Assembly: GCF_027319265.1 (NCBI RefSeq)
Contig: NZ_DAHVNP010000014.1
Location: 1 to 64,000, forward strand
From: Ferrimicrobium sp.
Lineage (GTDB): Bacteria; Actinomycetota; Acidimicrobiia; Acidimicrobiales; Acidimicrobiaceae
Length of the DNA: 64,000 nucleotides
Reading direction: 5' to 3'
Both the position numbers and the translations under genes were made by a program. Of this stretch, positions 26,710 to 34,952 are shown piece after piece. The notes beneath the pieces were generated by a model. The model was given only the letters and a program-made list of their open reading frames with translations, ran no database searches and was not told the origin of the DNA. Positions within the stretch are counted from its first letter, which is position 1; each line of letters opens with the position of its first letter.

Positions 26710-27082
26710 ACTAGAATCAGCGACTATGTACCCAGCAAACTCAACCGAGACCTCCCCCACCACCAACGGCGTTGCGTGCGCCATCCCCGAACCAGCGATG
26801 GATGAGGTCGACCCACTCGACGACGGTGAGCTGGCACACATCACCAAAGCCCTGGGGAATCCAACCAGAATTAGAATCTTTCGTCTCCTGACGGAACGCC
26901 AGACCTGTGTGACCGGAGAACTCGTCGCTGAGCTACCCCTCGCGCAGTCAACCATCTCTGAACACCTGCGCATCCTGCGTGAGGCCAACCTTATCCAAGG
27001 AGAGATTGAGGGGCCAAGAACCTCGTACTGTATTAATCAGCGAGTCCTCACAGCGTTTAAGCGCGCCATTCAGACGCTCTAG
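26702..27082 (+). CDS. ArsR-family transcriptional regulator
   Basis: A 126-residue winged helix-turn-helix protein. The core is ELAHITKALGNPTRIRIFRLLTE, LPLAQSTISEHLRILREANLI (recognition helix, about 80-100) and a beta-wing EGPRTSYCIN. The ArsR alpha-3 metal site CVCDL is represented by TCVTGEL with one Cys only, so sensing may use other residues or a redox change. ATG at 26702 overlaps the flavoprotein stop by eight bases; GTG at 26693 is an alternative. It is convergent with an ArsB-like transporter six bases away. It probably controls both, and perhaps the DHA2 transporter. Confidence 0.8.
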   Translation: MVELESATMYPANSTETSPTTNGVACAIPEPAMDEVDPLDDGELAHITKALGNPTRIRIFRLLTERQTCVTGELVAELPLAQSTISEHLRILREANLIQGEIEGPRTSYCINQRVLTAFKRAIQTL

Positions 27083-27088
27083 CCGCCC

Positions 27089-28402
27089 TCAATGCAACAG
27101 TGTCACCCAGCCAGCCAAAGCGATCAAGGTGATCGCGAGGACTGGCGCAGCAAGTATGATTCCTTGACGGAAATACTGTCCCCACGTAATCTTGATACCT
27201 TTGGTGTCGAGCACATGAAGCCAAAGCAGTGTCGCCAGCGAGCCGATGGGGGTGAATTTAGGTCCAATATCAGCCCCAACGACGAGTGCATAGACGGCAA
27301 TATTGTGCGAGATGCCAGCCAAGTGGGCGCCTTTGATACTCAATGCCCCGATCAGTGTCGTCGGCATGTTGTTCATGATGGCCGAGAGGATGCCAGAGCC
27401 AAACCCGCCAACCAGCGCCGTCGCCAGTACGCCATGATGGCTCGCGTCGGCCAGTCCATGCGACAAGTACACGGTGAGGCCCGCATTAAAGAGACCATAC
27501 ACCACCAGGTACATGCCCACCGAAAACACGACGATCCTCCACGGTGCTTCGCGAAGGACCATTCGGCTCGACAGTGCACTTGATCGGCTTGCCGCCAGCA
27601 AGAAGATGAGTGCAGCAACAGAGGCTGGCACCGACACTGGAAAGTGAAACGGCTCGGAGAGTAGGTAGCCCGCCAACAGCGCAACGAGCACCACCCAACC
27701 CAGTCGAAACAACTGGATATCGCGAAGAGCTGATTTTGGAGTCTCTAGTGACGTTGGATCGTAGCTACGTGGAAGCGATCGACGATAATAGATGAGTAGT
27801 ACACCCAGACTCGCCAAAAATGAGACGACATCAATCGGTGCCATTCTCGACGCGTAGGTGAGAAAGCCGATGTGAAAAATATTCGCAGTGACGATGTTGA
27901 CAAGGTTCGATACCACCAGAGGAAGACTGGTGGTATCCGCGATAAAGCCCGCCGCCATCACGAAGGGGAGTGCCCGACGGCGATCGAAACCAAGGACACG
28001 AGTCTGCTGATAGACGATCGGGGTAAGGATGAGCGCCGCTCCATCGTTGGCAAAGACAGAGGCAACAATAGCGCCAAGAATCAGCAAGTAGACAAAAGCT
28101 CGGAGAGCGCTGCCTCGCGCAAAACCGAGCACGTGGAGGGCAGCCCACTCAAAAAACCCAATACGGTCGAGGATCAGCGAGATGATAATCACCGCCACAA
28201 AAGTGATCGTGGCGTTCCAGACGATCCCCCAGACCGTCACCACATTGGCGAGCTGATCAACCCCAATAGCGAGCGCAACGATGGCACCGCCGAGTGCTGA
28301 GACCCCGATCGATAGTCCACGCGGCTGCCAAATGACCAGCACCAGGGTCACGAGAAAGAGGAGGACGGCTAACAACGTCAAAATCTCGCCGTGCAACGTC
28401 AC
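27089..28402 (-). CDS. ArsB-like membrane carrier (arsenite/anion transporter family)
   Basis: A 437-residue polytopic membrane protein with about 11-12 hydrophobic segments, in the ArsB / SLC13-like ion transporter superfamily. Signature parts are VASVFANDGAALILTPIVY (about 115-133), PFVMAAGFIADTTSLPLVVSNLVNI in two stretches, and GILSAIMNNMPTTLIGAL with GADIGPKFTPIGSLATLLW near the end. ArsB exports arsenite, alone or with ArsA. The neighbouring ArsR supports a metalloid role; no arsC or arsA is present. GTG at 28402 has GGAGG seven bases upstream and is preferred over GTG 28408. Confidence 0.8.
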   Translation of the reverse strand: MTLHGEILTLLAVLLFLVTLVLVIWQPRGLSIGVSALGGAIVALAIGVDQLANVVTVWGIVWNATITFVAVIIISLILDRIGFFEWAALHVLGFARGSALRAFVYLLILGAIVASVFANDGAALILTPIVYQQTRVLGFDRRRALPFVMAAGFIADTTSLPLVVSNLVNIVTANIFHIGFLTYASRMAPIDVVSFLASLGVLLIYYRRSLPRSYDPTSLETPKSALRDIQLFRLGWVVLVALLAGYLLSEPFHFPVSVPASVAALIFLLAASRSSALSSRMVLREAPWRIVVFSVGMYLVVYGLFNAGLTVYLSHGLADASHHGVLATALVGGFGSGILSAIMNNMPTTLIGALSIKGAHLAGISHNIAVYALVVGADIGPKFTPIGSLATLLWLHVLDTKGIKITWGQYFRQGIILAAPVLAITLIALAGWVTLLH

Positions 28403-28737
28403 CAACACACCTCCTCGCCTCCCTCAACGCCCATCGACCTTACCCGGGGTCCCAACCCCTGACGATCCCGGCACACTCCACTACTCGGTGATCACCAGCC
28501 AACGATAGCGTCGATGCGCTAGGCGATCTCAACCCTGCCCTATAATCGTTCTTCGACGATATACGATACTAGTAGTAATGGAGTTGCCGTAGCGCGGTCG
28601 GTTCCTCCGGACACGACCCTCCCCACATGGCGGTGGAGCCGGAATATTTGTTAATGATTGTAAACTATTTCGCGGAATAAAGCTCACTCCTCCCTGTTGT
28701 TTGAAGGAGTTCCATCTACCATCTGAAAAGGGGTACC
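28403..28737. promoter_or_regulatory. Divergent intergenic region of ArsB-like and DHA2 transporter genes
   Basis: This 335-base region has no gene. It holds a TATAAT hexamer (28541-28546), the candidate operator at 28551-28568, an AT-rich block at about 28643-28680, and a 6-bp inverted repeat ACTCCT/AGGAGT (28686-28691, 28705-28710). That repeat could fold in the DHA2 leader. Confidence 0.5.
28551..28568. promoter_or_regulatory. Second copy of the candidate operator
   Basis: CTTCGACGATATACGATA matches the reverse complement of the site at 25217-25234 at 14 of 18 positions. It directly follows the TATAAT hexamer, about 150 bases from the ArsB-like start and 170 from the DHA2 transporter start. 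Such a placement suits repression of one or both promoters. Confidence 0.4.
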
Positions 28738-30198
28738 ATGTCACGTCGGAGCACCAACCTTGCCATCGCGGTGGTCGCGGGCGCTCAGTTGATGATCACA
28801 CTCGATCTTACGATCGTCAACGTCGCGCTTCCCTCAATCCACACTGCACTGCATTTTTCACCCTCATCACTGGCCTGGGTCGTCAACGCTTACACCCTGG
28901 TCTTTGGTGGGCTCCTCCTCCTTGGAGGTCGTTCGGGTGACATCTTTGGCCGCCGCAAGATGTTTACGATTGGAACGCTACTCTTCGCTGGTGCATCCCT
29001 TTTTGGAGGACTCGCCACGACCTCGAGTTGGCTGCTGACCGGCCGTGCGCTCCAGGGAATCGGAGCCGCAATCGCCTCACCCACCGCCCTAGCCCTGATA
29101 TCGACAAACTTCGTTGAGCCTAAGGAGCGAGGACGTGCATTCGCGATCTATTCAGCCGTCTCCGTAGCAGGTGTCGCACTTGGTCTGTTGCTCGGTGGAG
29201 TGCTCACCCAATACGTCTCATGGAGATGGGTATTCTTTGTCAACACCCCCATCGCCATCCTGCTCGCTTTTGCCGCCCCTCGTGTGCTCCAAGAGAGCAC
29301 GAAGGTGCGAACGCGCATCGATGTTGGGGGCGCGATCATCGGTACCGCGGGGCTTGCCAGTCTGGTCTATGGCATTATCAACGCATCCTCACACACCTGG
29401 ACAACCGCTTCGACCCTGGTACCTGGGCTCGTCGGTATCGCGTTGCTGGTGATCTTTGTCCTCTTCGAGCTCCGTGTCACCGCGCCGATCATCAACTTCG
29501 CCATCCTGAAGAGTCGCGATCGTGCCGGCGCCATCGGCATGATCCTCTTTGTGATGGCCGGCATGTACAGCATCTTTTTCTTCTTGACCCAGTACATGCA
29601 GGAGGTAATGGGGTATTCACCGACGAAGACCGGCCTAGCCTTTCTTCCGATGACCCTTGGCATCGTGTTCTTTGCCCAAGTAGCCGCTCGATCGCTCCAC
29701 CGTGTCGGTCCCAAGGTGTTCATGATGCTTGGTGGTCTCGCTATCACGATTGCGATGTTTCTCCTCTCGTTCATCGGACCGCACAGTAGCTACCTCCAGA
29801 TCTTGCTACCCCTCTTGATTATGTCAGCTGGCTCGGGCCTCTCCTTCGTCTCGATCTTTCCCACCGCGACCCATGGTGTCAATCCGAACGAGGCTGGCAT
29901 GGCATCAGCACTTGTGAACGTTGGTCAGCAGGTCGGTGGCACCATCGGACTCGCCGTGCTGGTCACCATCGCCGTCTCGGCTGCCAGACGCCGCGCAAGT
30001 TCTCTCCACAGCGCCATCATCCACCATCAAATCAGCCCAGCTGTGGTGGGGTTGATCGCCGAGACGCACGGCTGGGCGATGAGTTTTCGTCTCGCCTCCG
30101 TCTTTGGGTTCGTCGCCTTCTTGATCGCGACGACTGTCGTAACTCGCTTTAAAAATCCGGCTGATGAGGCGACAGGTGGAGAGGCGTTAATCCTTTAA
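28738..30198 (+). CDS. DHA2-family MFS drug transporter (EmrB/QacA type)
   Basis: A 486-residue membrane protein with about 14 hydrophobic segments. The DHA2 signatures are LDLTIVNVALPSIHTAL (TM1 motif D1), GGRSGDIFGRRKMF (motif A, about 62-75), LLTGRALQGIGAAIASPTALAL (motif B) and GVALGLLLGGVLTQYVSWRWVFFVNTPIA in motif C. The family exports drugs and hydrophobic compounds using the proton gradient. AAAAGGGG lies five bases before the ATG. No accessory membrane-fusion gene is adjacent. It is divergent from the ArsB-like gene. Confidence 0.88.
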   Translation: MSRRSTNLAIAVVAGAQLMITLDLTIVNVALPSIHTALHFSPSSLAWVVNAYTLVFGGLLLLGGRSGDIFGRRKMFTIGTLLFAGASLFGGLATTSSWLLTGRALQGIGAAIASPTALALISTNFVEPKERGRAFAIYSAVSVAGVALGLLLGGVLTQYVSWRWVFFVNTPIAILLAFAAPRVLQESTKVRTRIDVGGAIIGTAGLASLVYGIINASSHTWTTASTLVPGLVGIALLVIFVLFELRVTAPIINFAILKSRDRAGAIGMILFVMAGMYSIFFFLTQYMQEVMGYSPTKTGLAFLPMTLGIVFFAQVAARSLHRVGPKVFMMLGGLAITIAMFLLSFIGPHSSYLQILLPLLIMSAGSGLSFVSIFPTATHGVNPNEAGMASALVNVGQQVGGTIGLAVLVTIAVSAARRRASSLHSAIIHHQISPAVVGLIAETHGWAMSFRLASVFGFVAFLIATTVVTRFKNPADEATGGEALIL

Positions 30199-30628
30199 AA
30201 CGGTCACGAAAATCGGAGCGATGGATCTTTTCTCGCATGGCCCTCGAGCGATCGCGGGCCGGTGGAGTGCGTTCGTTCGGTAATCATCGATTCGGTAAGG
30301 AATCACCGGGCTTCTGCCGGAGTGTATTACTGCGCAGCACGTCGAGCGGGCACACCCATGCAATCAGTAGGTGTTCAATCGATATGCCGCTCAAGCGATC
30401 CGTGGATACGCTGGCGCATCCGAGAAGCGGGCATTTAGGAGGACGAGCATGCGCCATCATCGTGCCCCTGCCTCGATATCGGGCTTGGATCGGCGCTCGT
30501 GCTGCTGTTGCACCAGGAACGGTTGTACTGGTCTACGACAATCTCCTACAACGACTGTGCGACTCCATTCACGACGGCTGGCGCGTGGTAGTAGCCGGGA
30601 AGTCGGTCGGGACGGCTACAGTCATGGC
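30199..30628. other. Region before the Dabb gene, possible small coupled reading frame
   Basis: No recognised gene. One frame ends at TGA 30630-30632, overlapping the next start as ATGA. It contains a plausible hydrophobic stretch (ARAAVAPGTVVLVYDNLLQ) but no convincing start. In another frame an ATG at 30449 with AGGAGG would extend the Dabb protein by 60 residues rich in Arg and Cys, which looks unlikely. Confidence 0.35.
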
Positions 30629-30913
30629 ATGATCCGCAATGTCGTCATGATGAAGATGAAACCCGGCTACGACACCTCTCTGCTCGACACTCTTGTCGCA
30701 CGCTTGTATACGTTGAACTGCCCCGGCACGCTCTCCTACACCGCCGCTCTCGATGCCGGTCTACGACCCGGCAACTGGACGCTGGCGGTCGTGGCCGATT
30801 TTATCGATGTTGACAGCTATCGAGGCTACGACGAAGATCCCAAGCACAATCAGATCCGTGCGGAATTAGCACCGATGATTGACGAGGTTGCCCGCGTGCA
30901 GTTCGTGTTATGA
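30629..30913 (+). CDS. Dabb (stress-responsive alpha/beta-barrel) domain protein
   Basis: A 94-residue protein matching the ferredoxin-like Dabb fold. It starts MIRNVVMMKMKPGYD, then has a TLNCPGTLSYTAALDAGLRPGNWTLAVVADF centre and the terminal VDSYRGYDEDPKHNQIRAELAPMIDEV. It lacks the N-terminal His often seen in Dabb enzymes. Members are small dimeric enzymes or stress proteins of mostly unknown function, some acting in polyketide or cannabinoid ring closure. The start ATG overlaps an upstream stop (ATGA). It precedes the acyl-CoA ligase by 83 bases. Confidence 0.75.
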   Translation: MIRNVVMMKMKPGYDTSLLDTLVARLYTLNCPGTLSYTAALDAGLRPGNWTLAVVADFIDVDSYRGYDEDPKHNQIRAELAPMIDEVARVQFVL

Positions 30914-30996
30914 CGCGGATCTGGCCACACCGACATTTTCTAGGACCAAGAATTTGCTAGAGTAGTCACAACACGAACAGACGAGGGGGAACCGCC

Positions 30997-32595
30997 ATGA
31001 TGGATGTTGATCTGAACAGTTGGATGCTTTTTCGTAACGCTGAACAGTCCTACCAAGATGTCCAGATCGTCACCCAACGGGATCAGCAATCCCAGCATCG
31101 CTACACCTACGCGGACTTCACCCATCGTGTTCGTCAGCTGATCACGGCGCTCGATAGCCTTGCGCTCTCCGAGCACGCGCGCGTCGCTACCATGGCCTGG
31201 AATAGCTTCGAACATCTCGAATGCTACTTCGCCATCCCCTGTTCAGGTCGCGTCCTTCACACCGTGAATGCGCGACTGAGTTTCGAAGATCTCGTCTTCA
31301 TTCTCAACGATGCCGATGATGAGGCCCTCATCGTCCCAGCTGACCTCGCAGAGACCGCCGAGCGACTCAGGGTGCGCTGCCCTGGACTTCGCCACATCGT
31401 CGTCTTTGGCGACGATACCAGCGCCATCCCCTCGTCCATGCTCTCCTATGAAGCGCTCCTCAGTGACGCCACCCCCTTTCTAGGCGAACGGAGTATCCCA
31501 GAGACTGCGCCACTTGGGATCTGTTACACCTCGGGGACCACCGGTCGCCCCAAGGGAGTACTCGCCACCCACCGTTCCACCTATCTGCACACACTGACCG
31601 TCTGCTCGGGCAACGGACCGGGCCTTGCGACGAGTGAATGTGTGCTGCCGATTGTGCCGATGTTTCACGTCTATGCCTGGGGACTCCCATTTGGGGCGGT
31701 CGCTGCTGGGTCGAAGATCGTCTTTCCAACTCCCTCATTTGACCCGAAGATGGTCATCAGGCTCATCAACGAGGAGGAGGTCACCAAGGCAGCAGGCGTG
31801 CCGACCATCTGGATTGCCGTACTCGATGAGTTGCATCGAAGTTCCGAGAGGCTTGACGGGTTGAAGGAACTGCTCTGTGGCGGTTCTCAGCCGCCGTATG
31901 CCATGATCAAGTCCTACCTCGAGGAGTACGATGTGCGACTACTCCAGGCGTGGGGCATGACGGAGACCTCACCGATTGCAACGACGACTCGGCTACCACA
32001 CGCCTTGCTCCACGCACCCATCGAAACCCAGGTTGACTATGTCGCCAAAGCGGGCGTGCCGGTGACCGGCATAGCAACCACACTGCTCGGAGATGACCAC
32101 CAACCGGTGCCACACGATGGCAAGAGCATGGGAGATATCTACGTTCGTGGACCGTGGGTACTGGACTCCTACATGGGTGGACATGGTGCTGAATCCTTCG
32201 AAGTCGAAGGTTGGTTCCGCACTGGGGATGTCGGAGTTCTCCACCCGTCCGGCGTCATCGAGCTGGTCGATCGCACGAAGGATCTCATCAAATCCGGTGG
32301 AGAGTGGATATCCTCGGTGGCGCTGGAGGGAGCGTTGATGGGACACCCCAAGATCCTCGAGGCAGCCGTTATCGCTGTCCCCGATGCAAAGTGGCAAGAA
32401 CGGCCCCTTGCGACGGTGGTGCCAAAACCACACGAAACGATCACGCTCGAGGAGATCCAGACGTACTTACTCGGCCTTGGATTCCCGAAGTGGCAGCTGC
32501 CCGATCGCATTGAGATCATCGAAGAAGTCCCCCGAACCTCCGTAGGTAAGTTTGACAAGAAAGTACTCCGGGCGCGCTTTGGCCAAGCAACCTAA
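30997..32595 (+). CDS. Medium/long-chain fatty acid-CoA ligase (AMP-binding)
   Basis: A 532-residue ANL-superfamily adenylate-forming enzyme. It has the P-loop-like A3 motif CYTSGTTGRPKGV (about 170-182), the LQAWGMTETSP motif (A5), YVRGPWVLDSYMG, GWFRTGDVGVLHPSG (A7) and the C-terminal lysine motif VPRTSVGKFDKKVLR (A10). The overall pattern resembles AlkK-type medium-chain fatty acid ligases. It activates a fatty or aromatic acid as acyl-AMP and then acyl-CoA in the cytoplasm. AGGGGG precedes the start. A thioesterase gene follows after 39 bases, an apparent two-enzyme acyl-CoA/acyl-ACP unit. Confidence 0.85.
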   Translation: MMDVDLNSWMLFRNAEQSYQDVQIVTQRDQQSQHRYTYADFTHRVRQLITALDSLALSEHARVATMAWNSFEHLECYFAIPCSGRVLHTVNARLSFEDLVFILNDADDEALIVPADLAETAERLRVRCPGLRHIVVFGDDTSAIPSSMLSYEALLSDATPFLGERSIPETAPLGICYTSGTTGRPKGVLATHRSTYLHTLTVCSGNGPGLATSECVLPIVPMFHVYAWGLPFGAVAAGSKIVFPTPSFDPKMVIRLINEEEVTKAAGVPTIWIAVLDELHRSSERLDGLKELLCGGSQPPYAMIKSYLEEYDVRLLQAWGMTETSPIATTTRLPHALLHAPIETQVDYVAKAGVPVTGIATTLLGDDHQPVPHDGKSMGDIYVRGPWVLDSYMGGHGAESFEVEGWFRTGDVGVLHPSGVIELVDRTKDLIKSGGEWISSVALEGALMGHPKILEAAVIAVPDAKWQERPLATVVPKPHETITLEEIQTYLLGLGFPKWQLPDRIEIIEEVPRTSVGKFDKKVLRARFGQAT

Positions 32596-32634
32596 TCGTA
32601 CACAGCGGTTTCAGGCGATTGCCTTCACATTAGG

Positions 32635-33420
32635 GTGAAGGGAGTGGACTTCATTCCAGAACCTCAACAAGGTCGCGTCTTTGTCAACGAGCACTGCAAC
32701 CTGCTGTCGGACTGCGACCCAACGGGTCGTCTCCGCCTTGATGGCATCGCTCGCATTCTCCATGACGTCGCCACGCTGGACAATGAGGGTTCACCGGTAC
32801 CAGACAAGGGCCTCTGGATCCTGCGCAACCTATCCGTTGAACTCCGCGTCTGGCCCGGCTATCTAGACTCGATCGTCTCGCGCACCTGGTGCTCAGGGAT
32901 TGGACGAGCATGGGCCGAGCGCCGCACTGACCTCTATCGCCATGATCAGCTCGTCGCACAGGCCAAAGCGCTCTGGGTCAATGTAGCACCTGATACCGGC
33001 TTTCCCCGATCACTTCCCGAAGGTTTTTTATCCGTCTTCGGTCCCTCGGCAATGGGAAGGACCATCAAACCGCGTTTTATGCTCTCCCTTCCCGAGGACG
33101 AACCTGCCAGCACCGGCAGTATCCCTCTCCGTTATAGCGATCTCGATATCGTCGGTCATGTGAACAATGCCGTCCATCTTGCACTCGCTGAGGAGTTGCT
33201 CGCACCCTCGCAACGAGGAGCAGACTCTCAGCTCAACCAGTATCATTCTTTCACCATCGAGTTTCATCATGGCCTCGAACTCCCTGAGCCCGCCAATTGG
33301 AGTCTGTGGACCAGTGGCGGATCCATGACTCTCCGCCTCGCACAGAGCGAAGGTGTCGCCTCTGTCGTCGAGTTACAACGGGAAGAGGCTTCGATCACCG
33401 AACAACGGATCGGATCGTGA
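32635..33420 (+). CDS. Acyl-ACP thioesterase family protein
   Basis: A 261-residue double-hotdog protein of the FatA/bacterial acyl-ACP thioesterase family. Its first hotdog has GRLRLDGIARILHDVATLD (central helix) and its second has LRYSDLDIVGHVNNAVHLALAEELL, where Asp, His and Asn mark the catalytic region. It would release fatty acids from ACP, or act on an acyl-CoA. It starts at GTG 32635; GTG 32644 is possible. The preceding CoA ligase could reactivate the released acid. Its stop overlaps the next gene (TGATG). Confidence 0.8.
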   Translation: MKGVDFIPEPQQGRVFVNEHCNLLSDCDPTGRLRLDGIARILHDVATLDNEGSPVPDKGLWILRNLSVELRVWPGYLDSIVSRTWCSGIGRAWAERRTDLYRHDQLVAQAKALWVNVAPDTGFPRSLPEGFLSVFGPSAMGRTIKPRFMLSLPEDEPASTGSIPLRYSDLDIVGHVNNAVHLALAEELLAPSQRGADSQLNQYHSFTIEFHHGLELPEPANWSLWTSGGSMTLRLAQSEGVASVVELQREEASITEQRIGS

Positions 33421-33818
33421 TGGAGCAAACCGGCCGATCTTCCCCACAACGTTCTCTTCATGGCGGACAGTACATCCTGTTCGACCTCATCGCGGTGGTG
33501 GTCTTCGTGGCAATCGGGCGAGACGTTCACGGGCACGCCGATGATCTTGCCGGTCTCATCAAAACATCATGGCCATTCGCCGCTGGTGTCGTGGTCGGTT
33601 GGCTCGGAACTCGTCAGTGGCAAAACCCGTTGACCCGAACAGCGATACTCGTGTGGTTGGCTACGGTTGCGGTCGGCATGGTCCTGCGGGTCATCACGGG
33701 CCAGGGGATCGCCGTTCCCTTCGTCTTTGTCTCTCTGGGCTTCTTTGCACTCACTGAACTCGGTTGGCGAATCATTGCAAGAGTCGGCCTCAGCTGGCGA
33801 GATCGGGCGCCCCGCTGA
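33420..33818 (+). CDS. DUF3054 integral membrane protein
   Basis: A 132-residue protein with four hydrophobic helices (about 20-35, 50-65, 74-90 and 98-115) and the DUF3054 pattern FDLIAVVVFVAIGRDVH followed by WPFAAGVVVGWLGTR. The family is common in actinobacteria and has no known function. The ATG overlaps the thioesterase stop, so the gene is translationally coupled to it. Confidence 0.75.
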   Translation: MEQTGRSSPQRSLHGGQYILFDLIAVVVFVAIGRDVHGHADDLAGLIKTSWPFAAGVVVGWLGTRQWQNPLTRTAILVWLATVAVGMVLRVITGQGIAVPFVFVSLGFFALTELGWRIIARVGLSWRDRAPR

Positions 33819-33911
33819 CTGAGGGTCCTCCTTGTCACTGCCGCAACTCGTAACGATGCCCATGGCTAGCATGAGGGTTGAAGGCAAACCCATCGACAAC
33901 GGAGGAAAGCG

Positions 33912-34295
33912 ATGCAATCACTCTCAGTAGAGACCACCAAAAGCCTACCAGAAGCCGAAGCGATGATCCGGACCGAGCTCGGTGCCGTCGGCTTTGGCAT
34001 TCTCAGCGAGATCGACCTTGGCGCTACCCTGGCGTCGAAACTGAGTCGCTCAGTCGGCAACCTCAAGATCCTCGGTGCCTGCAATCCGCAGTTCGCTTAC
34101 GATGCCTTGCTAGCCGACCGGTCCGTCGCACTCCTGCTCCCGTGTAATGTCGTCCTCGATGCCACGCCTGCAGGCACGCGCATCAGTGTCCCAGCCCCCG
34201 CGGAGCTTCTACCTGACCGCCCAGAGATCACCGAACCGGTCACCAAATTGTTATATGCAGCACTGGAAGCTATTGGCAAGGTTAACCTCGGATGA
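33912..34295 (+). CDS. DUF302 domain protein
   Basis: A 127-residue protein with the DUF302 fold. A leading SVETTKSLPEAEAMIRTELGAVGFGILSEIDLGATLASKL is followed by ILGACNPQFAYDALLADRSVALLLPCNVVLDAT. Members are small soluble proteins with a ferredoxin-like dimer fold and no assigned reaction; the conserved C-N-P and L-L-P-C-N segments are present. It has a strong ribosome site (GGAGGAAA) and appears to be a single-gene unit. Confidence 0.8.
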   Translation: MQSLSVETTKSLPEAEAMIRTELGAVGFGILSEIDLGATLASKLSRSVGNLKILGACNPQFAYDALLADRSVALLLPCNVVLDATPAGTRISVPAPAELLPDRPEITEPVTKLLYAALEAIGKVNLG

Positions 34296-34748
34296 GTACG
34301 CCCGCTTGCGTGTGTGATTGCCCAACCAGAAGCTGGTCCTGCGTGCTCTGGTCCAGTCCCACAACCCGGAAGAGCCCGTCCAACCATCAACCGTTCCATG
34401 GAACGTACACAAGAGACCTCACGTAGGTTTGCAGTTCAACGGACCCACACCGCATGGTCTAGGTTGTGGAGAGCTCACAACGGCAGTTGCCTCCAGGTGC
34501 AACGTCTGTTGACCTGAAAAGACGTTGTTGATCCCACCTGCTCACGGTTTGCGTAGCGACCTCGAGGGTTGTAACGGTCTCGCTGATGATAGACATTCTC
34601 ACCCATCATAGGTAGATCACCTCACATGCATCGAATGCACCGCCAGTTGGATCGACCTCCACAGGAGCGAGGGATATTGGAAGGCGCATAAGATGCCCTC
34701 CGATGTCGCATCTGGGCCGCCGGCCAAGGTCGATACAGTTCTACCCAG
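34296..34748. other. Gene-free stretch before tRNA-Arg
   Basis: No gene recognised. Two short overlapping frames at about 34314-34517 resemble nothing known. A perfect 12-bp palindrome, GTTCCATGGAAC, lies at 34393-34404. GGGCC-GCC-GGCC near 34707-34720 could form a weak hairpin downstream of the tRNA on the minus strand. Confidence 0.4.
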
Positions 34749-34821
34749 CGCCCCCGGTAGGACTCGAACCTACGACCGACTGCTTAGAAGGCAGCTGCTC
34801 TATCCGCTGAGCTACAGGGGC
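34749..34821 (-). tRNA. tRNA-Arg (anticodon TCT)
   Basis: Reading the minus strand from 34821, the gene folds as a cloverleaf. The acceptor stem GCCCCTG pairs with CGGGGGC, there is a D-arm GCTCAGCGGATAGAGC, and the anticodon stem GCTGC/GCAGT has loop CTTCTAA. The T-arm is GTAGG-TTCGAGT-CCTAC. The anticodon TCT reads AGA. No CCA is encoded after the discriminator G. A tRNA is a common integration site, but no integrase or duplicated 3' end was found nearby. Confidence 0.92.
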
Positions 34822-34952
34822 ACTCAGTAAAGTGTAAAGCCGCCGACGCGATCAGCGGCAATCGAGCGCCACTCCATCAACTAGAGTGAAGGGAGTATTC
34901 CTCCGCACTCATCCACAGTCTTTTACTAACGCGGAGGTAGAGGGAAGCGCAC

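Noticed and set aside
34393-34404. Palindrome GTTCCATGGAAC as a LexA-type SOS box
   Set aside because: Actinobacterial LexA boxes read GAAC-N4-GTTC; this has the half-sites in the opposite order and no gene follows closely.
34749-34821. tRNA-Arg as the attachment site of an integrated island
   Set aside because: No integrase, no duplicated tRNA 3' end and no composition break were found on either side.
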